Shown: in pieces, positions 29,243 to 37,791 of the stretch
Position numbering within the stretch: position 1 is the stretch's first letter
Layout of the letters: each line of letters opens with the position of its first letter
Source of the DNA: Diplonema japonicum
Lineage: Eukaryota > Euglenozoa > Diplonemea > Diplonemida > Diplonemidae
Length of the DNA stretch: 64,000 bases
Reading direction: 5' to 3'
NCBI GenBank assembly: GCA_964019335.1
Contig: OZ025670.1
Coordinates: 620,001-684,000 of the forward strand
The notes under the pieces: generated by a model
Seen by the model: the letters and a program-made list of their open reading frames with translations, nothing else
Told to the model about the DNA's origin: nothing
Databases searched by the model: none
Translations under genes and position numbers: made by a program

Positions 29243-31519
29243 ATGCCTCCCAAAGCTAAGCCTAAGCCTAAGCCCAAGCCAAAGAGCAAGCGAAGTGCTT
29301 CGTGTAAAATCCCTCTCCCGGCTGAACTACCGCCGCCAGAGCCTTTGGCCAAGAAACCGCGTCGAAGCTATCTGTTTAAAGAGAACGGGTGCCTCATGGA
29401 CGGCTTGACATTAAGGCCGCTCAAAGCGAAGGATGTGAGGTTTGCTTTTCGCATGTTCAAGAAGAATGAGGAACGACACACGGAGAATACCAAGTCGCTC
29501 ATGCAAGGGTTCAAAGAGCACGAGGCACGCGAACTGAAGAAAAGGCTAAAGCTGCTGCGTGAGGGGGATGATGAAGCGTACAAGATGATGCTCGCAAACT
29601 CTTCTGACGACAGGTACAAGGTCATCGCGGAGAAGACAGACAGTATCCTAGAGTCGCTGGGCATCAAAAAAGAGAACATGGACTTCGAGGTGCTACCGCA
29701 GCCGGCTGTGTTCATCGGTGTCGTCTTGAAGCCCTACCAGCTAGAGGGGATGTCGTGGATGTATAACAATTACAAGAAGGGGCTCAGCTGTGTCCTCGCA
29801 GATGAGATGGGCCTCGGCAAGACAGCACAGACCATTGCATTGATGTGTCTTGTGGACACTGAACAGCAGTACAAGCACTTGGTGGTGGCACCTCTCAGCA
29901 CATTAGATAACTGGGTAGCTGAGTTTAAGAGAATGGCTCCCCACTACAACGTGCTGAAGTATCACGGTCCCAAGGCAGCCAGACGAGAGCTCAGTGCAAG
30001 GATAGCAAAAGGGAGCTTCGACGTTGTAGTGACACAGTATGCTACGCTGCAGAACATCAGGTTGAGCGATATGCTCAAGACGCTGCAGAGGGTCGATTGG
30101 AGGTACGTCATTGTTGATGAAGGGCACAAGTTGAACAACACGCAGACAACCTTCAGCAAGAACGTCCGTAGTTTGGCGGCACCACGCAGGCTCCTGCTCA
30201 CAGGCACCCCTTTGCAGAACGATGTGTTGGAGCTGTGGGCGCTGCTTAACTTCCTGATGCCAGTGCTGTTCCCCAAGTCGGTGAGCTTCGATGAGTGGTT
30301 CACGGTGGACAAGAAGGTGCAAACAGAGGAAGAAAAGCTCCTCCTCGCCAGACGTTTACATGGCTTGTTGCGTCCGTTCCTGCTGAGACGCGAGAAGAAT
30401 AACGTACTCACACAGCTCGCGAGAAAGAAGGTCCACACGGTGCACGTGGCACTGACCCCCATGCAGCGTCTGCTGTACTCACAAGCTGTTGAACACAAGG
30501 TGATCGGACCTATGATGCACGAAGAGACGACATCCTTAGAACAGACGTCATACATGACGTTGAGGAAGATATGCAACCACCCGTACCTGGTATTGCCAGG
30601 AAGGATTCCTCTTTCCTTTTACAACCAGTACCTTGTGTCATGTTCCGGGAAATTGCGCGTACTGAGCAGGATCCTCACAAGGCTAAAGGTCACACATCAC
30701 AAATGTCTGGTCTTCACGCAGTTCACAAGTGTACTGAATGTGCTAGAGGATTTCTTTGACTCTGCATTTGGCTGGTCGGTAGGTAAGGAGTTTTGCAGGC
30801 TGGACGGCTCTGTGGCTTTGGACAGTAGGAGGGAAGAGATTGATAGGTTTCAAACCTGTGACGAGTGCCACGTGTTTATTCTCAGTACACGTGCAGGAGG
30901 ACAGGGCATCAACCTGCAGGCGGCAGACACTGTTGTGTTCTTCGACATGGACTGGAACCCCATGCAGGACATGCAAGCCACTGCCAGAGCGCATCGCTTG
31001 GGGCAACTGAACGAGGTGAGGATTTTCAGGCTGCTTACAGGAGCGCCTGTGGAGCAGCACATGCACGACGTAGCGGAGGAAAAGGTGGAGTACGAGGCTC
31101 TGGCCATCAAGGCAGGGATGTACGACCAGAAGTCGACACTTGGACAGCGAGACCAGAGGATGAAGGAGGTACTTCAAATGCACGCCAATAATGACAGTGC
31201 CGACGTGACAGCTGATGAAGAACTGGACAAAATGCTTGCAAGGAACGACAAGGACCTCGAGTTGTTTGCGCAGATAAGAGACGAGACGGTGCTCTTGGCA
31301 GAGGTCCCTAGCTTGTTTGCTGAAGCACAAGAACGAGCCATTGTGAGGAACAACAATAACAAGCCTCTGACTATGAAGGAGATGGCTGCGATAAAGCTAC
31401 CGCCGAGAAGAGGTAACCGAACAAATCAGGACAACAACAACGTGACCTATCCCGGATTGGGACTCGTTGCTTACGCGGACGAGTCGAGCGACACCAGCAG
31501 CAGCAGCAGCAGTGAATAG
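29243..31519 (+). CDS. SNF2-family chromatin-remodelling ATPase
   Basis: Acceptor ACACAG ends at 29236, seven bases before ATG. Product 758 aa, single exon. A Lys/Pro-rich N-terminus (alternating KP) precedes the helicase. Motif I is DEMGLGKTAQT, motif II is the DEGH box (VDEGHKLNN), motif III is LTGTPLQN, and motifs V-VI include STRAGGQGINLQAADT and ATARAHRLGQ. All ATPase residues are present. The LLRPFLLRREK linker and C-terminal helices place it near SNF2/ISWI-like remodellers. There is no bromodomain, chromodomain or SANT domain, so it is a short form. It uses ATP to move or eject nucleosomes. The acidic Ser-rich tail is encoded by AGC repeats. Subfamily (SNF2 versus ISWI) is not settled. 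Confidence 0.88.
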   Translation: MPPKAKPKPKPKPKSKRSASCKIPLPAELPPPEPLAKKPRRSYLFKENGCLMDGLTLRPLKAKDVRFAFRMFKKNEERHTENTKSLMQGFKEHEARELKKRLKLLREGDDEAYKMMLANSSDDRYKVIAEKTDSILESLGIKKENMDFEVLPQPAVFIGVVLKPYQLEGMSWMYNNYKKGLSCVLADEMGLGKTAQTIALMCLVDTEQQYKHLVVAPLSTLDNWVAEFKRMAPHYNVLKYHGPKAARRELSARIAKGSFDVVVTQYATLQNIRLSDMLKTLQRVDWRYVIVDEGHKLNNTQTTFSKNVRSLAAPRRLLLTGTPLQNDVLELWALLNFLMPVLFPKSVSFDEWFTVDKKVQTEEEKLLLARRLHGLLRPFLLRREKNNVLTQLARKKVHTVHVALTPMQRLLYSQAVEHKVIGPMMHEETTSLEQTSYMTLRKICNHPYLVLPGRIPLSFYNQYLVSCSGKLRVLSRILTRLKVTHHKCLVFTQFTSVLNVLEDFFDSAFGWSVGKEFCRLDGSVALDSRREEIDRFQTCDECHVFILSTRAGGQGINLQAADTVVFFDMDWNPMQDMQATARAHRLGQLNEVRIFRLLTGAPVEQHMHDVAEEKVEYEALAIKAGMYDQKSTLGQRDQRMKEVLQMHANNDSADVTADEELDKMLARNDKDLELFAQIRDETVLLAEVPSLFAEAQERAIVRNNNNKPLTMKEMAAIKLPPRRGNRTNQDNNNVTYPGLGLVAYADESSDTSSSSSSE

Positions 31520-31608
31520 CAGTGCCACACACGGCCTGACATCTCTCATTTTACACCTTTATTTCGTTGTTTGAGGTGTTGTGTTACCACTGCAGGTTTA
31601 GCAATAAA

Positions 31609-32366
31609 ATGTCAGCAGCGGCAGATGCCTTCGACGCAACCATGGGGGCAGGGGGCGCCACTATGGAGCTGAGGAAAGATATGATCGCAGGCGTTCTGCT
31701 TGGTGGGCTTCTCATCGTTATGCTGATGAAGAGGAAGAAGGTAGAGGCGGATGAAGCTGTCCCGAGGTGCGCAGTGTTGACGGTGGATGCTGACTATGAT
31801 GTGGGGAGCACTACGAACGCGGCGGTTGCTGAGCTGATGAACACACAGGCGTTCAAGGAGATGAGAAAGACGAAGGTGCAAAAGCTTTCGGTTGCCTACG
31901 AGGCCACGAGGAGGAGCCTTGCCTACGCATCCACAACCATGTGCTTTGTGGGTGGCTTCCTTTTCTACTTGCAAATGTATGTAGTGCTCAGTAACCACAC
32001 TCTCACCATCTCACCATTCACAGTGTCAACTACAAGGTGCGGTACATCAACGCCCAAGAAGCAACACTACCGTGTGTCTTTGCTGGCGTTGCTGCCCACG
32101 TTCTCCCTATACTTGGAGTGGTATGGCCTGACACACACAGCGCAATTCTACAGGATTTCTTTGTCTCATCATACATTGCCTTTGCGGCAAGTGCTTGCCT
32201 CCTGGCCAACTATCACATGCTAGACCTTCCCCACATAGAGATCGCTTCTGGTGTGTGGCTTGTTGTAAGCTGCTTCGTTGTCTCTGTGCTGTTTACAGTG
32301 CTCGACTGCGCGGCTGCCAGCAGGAAGAGTAAGAAGATCTCTGTACTCTACAACAAGCCCAGCTGA
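31609..32366 (+). CDS. Five-TM membrane protein of unknown function (two exons)
   Basis: ATG 31609 lies after an acceptor TGCAG at 31591-31595. Exon 1 is 31609-31976 and exon 2 is 32024-32366, joined over a 47-nt intron (GTATG...CACAG); product 236 aa. Hydrophobic segments: MIAGVLLGGLLIVMLM, ASTTMCFVGGFLFYL, CVFAGVAAHVLPILGVVW, FFVSSYIAFAASACLLA and GVWLVVSCFVVSVLFTVL. The loop after TM1 is hydrophilic and the C-terminus is basic. No family is recognised. The splice fits because the second frame continues hydrophobic periodicity immediately. Without splicing, the ORF ends in an unrelated frame at 32223. Confidence 0.65.
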
Positions 32367-33058
32367 GCGAGATGAGCAAGATAAGGAGGACTACGGAAGA
32401 AGATGAAAAAAAGAATTACGAAGAGGAAAAGAGAGTACGCATCGTGCCTTTTTTTTTTATACTTTTATTTCTGTTCTCCCATGTGTTAGAAAAAAGAAAG
32501 GGGGGAAAAAAGGCAAATAAAATAGTTTTTATGTTAAATACACCCACCTCTGACCCCCCCCCCCCCCCCCCCCTATCCAAGGTTGTTTTTTGTCTAAATT
32601 CCATGCAACCCACCCACTACCCGGATTACTTGCCTCTCTCCCTGTCTGATACCCAACTTTAGATGACCATATTTGGTTTTTTTTTCCTTCTTTTCTTTCT
32701 GTCTTTTCTTAGGCCCCTCGTATATCTTAAGAGCCCATTAGGGGGGCCTTTTTTTTCCAGGCCACTTTCTGGCTTTTATACGAAGCCCAGAAAGTGTTTG
32801 CCACGAGCCTGATGTTAATGGCACCCAGGTTGAGGAAGTCTTTTTCTTCAACTACTTGGGGGATCTAAATTAAAAAAAAAGAACTCCGGGAGAGATTGTA
32901 AAAAAGAGGCGGGAAAATAAAAGGAAAAGAAAAAGCGAGACCCTTTTTTTTTTGGAAGGGCATGTATTGCGGATGTATTAAAAGTACCTGCTTTATTTAT
33001 TTATTTCTTTTAAACACGACCATTCAAAAAAGAAAAAGAGAGAAAAGGAGAGGCAAGA
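32367..33058. other. Spacer with 20-base poly-C and T/A runs
   Basis: No gene is seen. It contains a C run at 32554-32573, T runs and a weak inverted pair (AGGCCACTTTCTGGC ... GCCCAGAAAGTG) near 32758-32797 that could fold into a hairpin. Tail sequences are purine-rich (GAAAAAGAGAG) immediately before the UBFD1 ATG; the acceptor may be AAAAAAG near 33032. Confidence 0.5.
32554..32573 (+). repeat. 20-base poly-C tract
   Basis: Uninterrupted run of 20 C in the spacer upstream of UBFD1; comparable runs occur at 1378-1396 and, as G, at 34094-34114 and 35041-35058. Confidence 0.95.
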
Positions 33059-33751
33059 ATGCAAATCAAAGTGAAACACGGAAAGGTGAAGGTGGAAGTA
33101 GAGGTGGAAGATGGGGGGTCCGTGCAGGATTTGAAAAAGGGGGTTGAGGAGAAGACGGGGATCCCTGTAGGGAATCAGAAGCTAGTGCTGGCGGGGAAGC
33201 AACTGACAGACGGAACAGCGGGGCTGACAGCAGTAGGGGTGACAGCGAAGAGTGTACTGATGGTGACAGGCTCGACAAATGCGGAGGCGTTGGCAGCAGG
33301 GATAAAGCCTGCCGTGGTGCCGACAATGGTGGCGGCTGTGCAGCAGGAAGCCGGTGTCCCGTTATGTGAAGAGACACAGCACGCCAAGGTGGTGGCGGCA
33401 GGGCCACCAGAGACATCTGACTTCGACCCTGCGCGTGTTGCCCCCCGCCCCCTACCCATCGATGAGTCATCCAGAGAACCCTTCCTCCGCGACATCATGA
33501 ACGCCTCCAAGCAGCGGGTCAGGCTACGTTTGCAGTCCATGAAGTCGCAGCTCACAGTTGCAACGGAGTCCGACATGAAGACCATCCCCTTCGGCAACAT
33601 ATCCCGCATTACCTCTGAGCCTATCACCTCCCACCCTACCTACCACATCCTCGTTATACACCTTGGCGACTCGGCCAATAGTAAGTTTTACCTGTATTGG
33701 TTCCCTGTTCAGTTTGTGCAAAATCTTAAGAACATTATTTTTGGATTCTAG
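33059..33751 (+). CDS. UBFD1: UBFD1-like ubiquitin-family protein
   Basis: The 230-aa product begins with a ubiquitin-like fold (residues 1-72: MQIKVKHGKVKVEVEVEDGG, then LKKGVEEKTGIPVGNQKLVL). The C-terminal domain (residues about 150-230) matches UBFD1: PFGNISRITSEPI, HPTYHILVIHLGD and FYLYWFPVQFVQNLK. UBFD1 is a little-studied polyubiquitin-associated protein. The Ubl domain has several Lys but no terminal Gly-Gly, so it is a domain and not a conjugated modifier. First 60 codons are purine-rich (GTG, GAA, AAG), unlike its 3' half. No intron of the GTATG type is found. The gene lies between two long homopolymer spacers. Confidence 0.8.
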   Translation: MQIKVKHGKVKVEVEVEDGGSVQDLKKGVEEKTGIPVGNQKLVLAGKQLTDGTAGLTAVGVTAKSVLMVTGSTNAEALAAGIKPAVVPTMVAAVQQEAGVPLCEETQHAKVVAAGPPETSDFDPARVAPRPLPIDESSREPFLRDIMNASKQRVRLRLQSMKSQLTVATESDMKTIPFGNISRITSEPITSHPTYHILVIHLGDSANSKFYLYWFPVQFVQNLKNIIFGF

Positions 33752-33902
33752 CTGAGGGAAAGGGTGTTTTTTTTTTTTTTTCTTTTTTGTTCTGTCCCCC
33801 CCGCCCCCACATTTTTTTTCTCGTATAACAGTACATTATCTGTGCTTCCAGACTGTTCGTTGGCGGCGCAGCTTTAAACCCGCTACTGCGCACATGCAGA
33901 AC

Positions 33903-34054
33903 AAGCGCCAGAATAGTTTCCCTTTTTTCTTTTTTTTCTTTTCTCTTTTTTTTTTTTTTTTTTTTTGCAGTGATTCTTTTTTTTATGGCCCTTAGTATGA
34001 TCCAAATGAGAAGAAAAGGACATATTTTTCAACTATAAGCGCCAGAATAGTTTC
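33903..34054 (+). repeat. Exact 18-bp direct repeat, 134 bp apart
   Basis: AAGCGCCAGAATAGTTTC occurs at 33903-33920 and again at 34037-34054. Both copies are followed by T-rich sequence. They are non-homopolymeric and identical, so chance is unlikely. The intervening DNA contains T runs and TGCAG. Confidence 0.85.
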
Positions 34055-34093
34055 TTTTAGAATTCTTTTTTTTGGGGGGGGGTGAGAGAGAGA

Positions 34094-34114
34094 GGGGGGG
34101 GGGGGGGGGGGGGG
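34094..34114 (+). repeat. 21-base poly-G run after (GA) tract
   Basis: GAGAGAGAGA is followed by 21 consecutive G on the + strand, about 200 bp before ARL1. Such runs can form G-quadruplex structures. Confidence 0.9.
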
Positions 34115-34312
34115 ACATATCTCGATGGGGCAAACGGCAACAAGAAGATGCGCATGCTAACCTTTGACGCAGCTGCTCTCGTGTTTGGTTTCTCTTTTCT
34201 TTCCCTGTGGTTCCCTTTGAATTTTAGTAACTTTCTAATTTAAGTCAGTTCTATTTCTCATTGTTTAAAACCCCCCACCACCATCACCAAAAAAAAAGGG
34301 CAGTAGCAAAAA

Positions 34313-35006
34313 ATGGGGGCATTGTGGAGCAAGTTCACATCCACCTTGGGCTTCGGGAACAAAGAGGTGAGGATATTGATACTGGGGTTGGACAACGCGG
34401 GGAAGACTACTATTTTGTACAAGCTCCAGCTCGGGGACGTGGTGACGGCGGTTCCAAGTATGTGGAATGAGATTTTTTTTTTTTTGACACCTTGCATCAC
34501 CTTTCCCACAGCCATTGGTTTTAACGTGGAAACAATAACCTATAAGAACCTTAGTTTACAGGTGTGGGATTTGGGTGGCCAGACGAGCATACGGCCGTAC
34601 TGGAGGTGCTACTACTCGAATACTGACGCGGTATGACTGCACAAGCCACAAGGTTAATCGTTAATTTTGACACAGATAATATATGTAGTAGACAGTGTTG
34701 ACAGAGAGAGACTGGGCATCGCAAAAGAGGAGCTTTTTGCGATGCTGGAAGAGGAGGAGTTGAAGGACTCTGTTCTAGTAGTTTACGCAAACAAGCAAGA
34801 CATGCCAGGTTTGTTTAGAAAAAAGAAAATAAGAGATCAAACAAACCTCCTCAGGAGCCATGAATGAAGCAGAAATTTCAGAAGTGCTGGGTCTCAGTGC
34901 CATCACCGACAGGCAGTGGCACATAAGAAAAACCTCGGCTGCAAAGGGCGAAGGCCTCTTTGAAGGTCTCGACTGGCTGTGCACTGAAATCCAGAATAAG
35001 CGATAA
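34313..35006 (+). CDS. ARL1: ARL1 small GTPase (four exons)
   Basis: Exons are 34313-34457, 34512-34630, 34676-34808 and 34855-35006; introns are 54, 45 and 46 nt. Introns 1-2 start GTATG and intron 3 starts GTTTG. The spliced protein is 182 aa. All Ras-type motifs are intact: GLDNAGKTT (P loop), TIGFNVET (switch I), [17 protein letters not shown] (switch II, diagnostic of ARL1) and NKQD. Gly2 allows N-myristoylation (MGALW). ARL1 acts at the trans-Golgi, recruiting GRIP-domain golgins. Identity to animal ARL1 is very high through the switch II-interswitch region. No single ORF covers the gene, so splicing is certain. Confidence 0.96.
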
Positions 35007-35516
35007 ACACGATTTTATTTCCCCTCCTTTTTTTTGGAAAGGGGGGGGGGGGGGGGGGTAGATAAGACGGCCAAAACAGGAGCTCCTTTATCTCATCTCC
35101 CCCTTTTTTTTTTGCCACTTTTTTTTTTCTTCTTAAACAGAAGAGAGGGGGAAAATAAGCTGCTTTTTTTTTACCCCTCTTCTTTTTTTCGCCATTTTTA
35201 TCCTGTTATGTTTTGTGGTACATATGAAAGTAGGGCGGTGGGTGCCATCTAGCCTCAGTGTTAAGTCTTCTTTCCAAGTGGTTTGCTTAGTAAGTAAGAG
35301 TGTCTGCTAGGCATCATGGCGGTCGCCTTTGATGCCAATCATTCTTTTACAAACTCCGAGAGCGTCAGGGGGTTGGTTGGGGTGGCGCAGTAGTGTGCTT
35401 ATGATGTTATTCTTCTTTTTTTCCATTTGTTTTTTTCTTTCCTACAGCTCCCCCAGTTTTTTCTTTTCTTCCTCCCAATTATAATTCCCCCAGCTCCCCT
35501 CACTTTAAGGCTTGCA
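35007..35516. other. Spacer with poly-G, T runs and a strong hairpin
   Basis: No coding sequence is supported. G run 35041-35058, T runs 35107-35120 and beyond, and a stem-loop at 35310-35336. Pyrimidine-rich DNA with TCCTACAG (ending 35448) is the acceptor for the thioredoxin gene. Confidence 0.55.
35310..35336 (+). other. Hairpin in ARL1-thioredoxin spacer
   Basis: GGCATCA pairs with TGATGCC, enclosing GGC and GCC that also pair; about ten base pairs with one small internal loop and a four-base loop (GGTC). It lies in an otherwise unstructured non-coding spacer. Confidence 0.5.
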
Positions 35517-35975
35517 ATGAACGACATGCTTCGCAAGTTGCTGTGGATGGCCCTAGCTGCATTCGTGGCTGTGCAGTACGGGATGATGTATGCTATGGTG
35601 GTGTATTTTGTGTTTATGAAGACGGAGAACGCGGGCCCGATGGTGAAAGATTGGAAGAAGGTTCTACACTTCGAGGGAACGAATGAGGAATTTAATGTGC
35701 TGCTAACCAACAAGAGCTCGTTGGTGGTTGTTGACTTCTATGCTACATGGTGCCCCCCTTGCAGAAGCCTTGCACCCAAGTTAGCAGACTTGTCAGAGCA
35801 GCATCTGGACGTTACTTTCGTAGGTATCAATGCTGACAACGCACGCGACTTGGCTGCACAATACGAGGTGAGCTGCTACCCGACTCTGAAGTTCGTGAAA
35901 GACTCCAAGGTCCTCCACACTGTGCAGGGTGCGGACATTAACCAGATCGTCGACACCATCAACCGCTTGAAGTAG
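35517..35975 (+). CDS. Membrane-anchored thioredoxin-like protein
   Basis: ATG 35517 is the first in-frame ATG after the acceptor at 35448; the open frame upstream is pyrimidine-run coding. The 152-aa product has an N-terminal hydrophobic anchor (residues about 7-32) followed by a classical thioredoxin domain. DFYATWCPPCRSLAPKL carries an intact WCPPC active site, and SCYPTLKFVKDSKVL holds the cis-Pro. It would act as a disulfide reductase on the membrane face exposed to the thioredoxin domain. WCPPC, not WCGPC, is less common; Pro-Pro variants occur in mitochondrial and bacterial periplasmic thioredoxins. Location (ER, mitochondrion, plasma membrane) is undetermined. Single exon. Confidence 0.85.
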   Translation: MNDMLRKLLWMALAAFVAVQYGMMYAMVVYFVFMKTENAGPMVKDWKKVLHFEGTNEEFNVLLTNKSSLVVVDFYATWCPPCRSLAPKLADLSEQHLDVTFVGINADNARDLAAQYEVSCYPTLKFVKDSKVLHTVQGADINQIVDTINRLK

Positions 35976-36052
35976 ACTGTGGACTCATGATATGTTATCT
36001 GACCCTCTGTCTTACTGTCTTATGTCCTCTCAGGTTCTTTAGAAAATAAAGA

Positions 36053-36407
36053 ATGGCGGATGCTAATGCAACGAGCGAGGTGAAGATGCCCACCACAATA
36101 GAAGACTTGCCTGGGAGACGGCCGAACCATCCGTTGTACCGAACGGCGAACTCGGAGTATGGGAAGTATGTCAATCACTTAACAAGCGTCACACTGCACA
36201 GGGGGATTGATGAACAAAAGGAACCTGTTAGAGTTACGGGGAGGAAAGGCTGCTTCACTAAAGGGTTTGTGGGAGGCCCAGCACGCGATTGTGGCTTCAA
36301 CGTCTCGATGGACAAGTCAAAGGTATGCTTCCTCTTCTGAGTGCAGCCACATGCAGGTTGCGAAGAACCCCGGTGCTATAGGACAGGCTCCAAGTCCACT
36401 TCTATAA
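36053..36407 (+). CDS. PIERCE1: PIERCE1-like ciliary microtubule inner protein (two exons)
   Basis: Exon 1 is 36053-36322 and exon 2 is 36357-36407, with a 34-nt intron; product 106 aa. The N-terminal HPLYRTANSEYGKYV and C-terminal CGFNVSMDKSK match the PIERCE1/PIERCE2 (C9orf116/C15orf65) pattern YRTxNxxYGxxxP and CGMYRDNxxNTSxDKS. Those proteins sit inside doublet microtubules of motile cilia. The length fits. It supports the organism having a motile flagellum. The gene is directly followed, four bases after its stop, by a degraded retrotransposon. If only the long ORF is read, the frame ends early at 36340. The family assignment is from short motifs and could be wrong. Confidence 0.55.
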
Positions 36408-36410
36408 TTA

Positions 36411-37644
36411 TTGTTTTTTTTTTTTTTTGGCACGGGGTCCATCCCAATGGGGCCAGTAGGCAACCTGATCTGTCGGTGGCTCCCCTACATAGGGTGGAGT
36501 TGGACGCAGCTGCTAGACTGTAGGAACAAACCCTGGGCCGAGCGCGGGCACGCCTTTAGGGACGCGGTGAGGAAAGCCCGGAGCAGGTCACTGGCGAACG
36601 AAAGAAGCACAGTGAAGGGGATGGAGGCGGGAGCGGATCCCGAAACCAATCAACTGTGGAAGACAGCCAAGGACCCACTCATGTCCTACTGCCTGAGACG
36701 GGTGATAACCGGAGGGGTCCCCTACCTAAGCCCGCATGCAGGTACGAGTCAAAGGAGCGTCCCCCTGGCACCAGAAGGAGATGGCACCGAGGAAGACGGG
36801 GACAGCATAGACCACGTCCCAACGACGGAAGTACCACGCACACAAGGGTTCAGGTGTGACCTGTGTGAGTCACCACACCCGGACACGGTAACCCTACTCC
36901 GCCATCAGCTCTACGAGTGTGCCTGCGCGGGACGAGCTGGCACAGGACGGTTTGGAACCGCTGCGCGACAGGACGGGATGGCCCCTGTGTCTTGAGCTAC
37001 ACGCAATACTGCCGAGAGGACATGCCTTTGCATACCTGGAAAAGCTGCAACGATACTTGGCCGTGGTGGTTGAGAAGCGGGACGTGGAGCTCATGCAGAA
37101 GGAGGACGTCAACACACAGCCGCTACCGTGGGAACGAAATGTAGTAGGAAAGAGATGCCCCGTTCCGATAGCAGGCGAGCTCGAAGGAGTGGGTGGGGTC
37201 CTGTCCCAGTACCTGAACCCGCTGCTACAATGGTTGTCACAGCTGCGCTGGGTGGAGAAGGACACCACCTCGGAGGTGTCGGCGGTGGAGCTAGCCATTG
37301 ACTTCGAATGGACGACCGGTAAATCATTAGGAGGCCTGCTGGAAGATAGGGCACGCAGAATCAAGGCCCTAATCGTAAAGTTAAACGCAGCGTGCAGGGC
37401 ACGGAAGAAGCGACGCCCCTTCCCAGCGGATGAACAGAAAAGGGTGAAGTCCCTCATCGCCATAGGAGGAAAGGCAGCTGTAGGCTTCTCCAGGAGGCCC
37501 ATTTTTGCTACCCAGTCCACGCACGACAAGCTGATGGATTTGAAGGCCGCCTACAAGCGGGATCGCATCACTCGACTTCGCAAGACGCTCACGGCCTCGA
37601 TCGGGATGAAAGCGATGCTCCAGAAGGGGAGTATTAACAGGTAG
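36411..37644 (+). mobile_element. Degenerate 3' end of a non-LTR retrotransposon (LINE-like)
   Basis: Two overlapping frames (36411-36995 and about 36919-37644) together encode one polypeptide: the first ends with a zinc knuckle-type CDLCESPHPDTVTLLRHQLYEC, and the second continues PARDELAQDG. An ECPA-like junction is typical of the end of LINE reverse transcriptase proteins, so a single-base indel near 36921 separates the frames. Upstream, SYCLRRVITGGVPY resembles the segment before the Cys/His finger. Downstream, VSAVELAIDFEWTTG and RITRLRKTL are a post-finger basic tail. No reverse transcriptase core is present, so this is a 5'-truncated copy. Its 3' flank (37645-37680) has a GC-rich hairpin. 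Similarity is by eye only; call confidence is moderate. Confidence 0.45.
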
Positions 37645-37791
37645 ACCCCCCTCCTCCCATAGGGCGGCCCTCTAGCGGGGGGCTTGTCCTGTACTTTGAG
37701 TTTTTTTTCTTCTTCTGTTTAATTGGTATTTCAAGGTCGCGTTGCGTTACCATGAACAGCACAGGAATCATGAGATGACAGTGCAGTTGCC

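Larger units (their letters stand above)
33752..34312. other. Spacer with homopolymers, direct repeat and GA tract
   Basis: No gene is seen. T runs at 33767-33783 and about 33948-33966, a (GA) tract beside a 21-base G run (34094-34114), and an exact 18-bp direct repeat (33903-33920 and 34037-34054) lie upstream of ARL1. The acceptor for ARL1 is not obvious; AAAGGGCAG near 34302 is closest. Confidence 0.55.
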
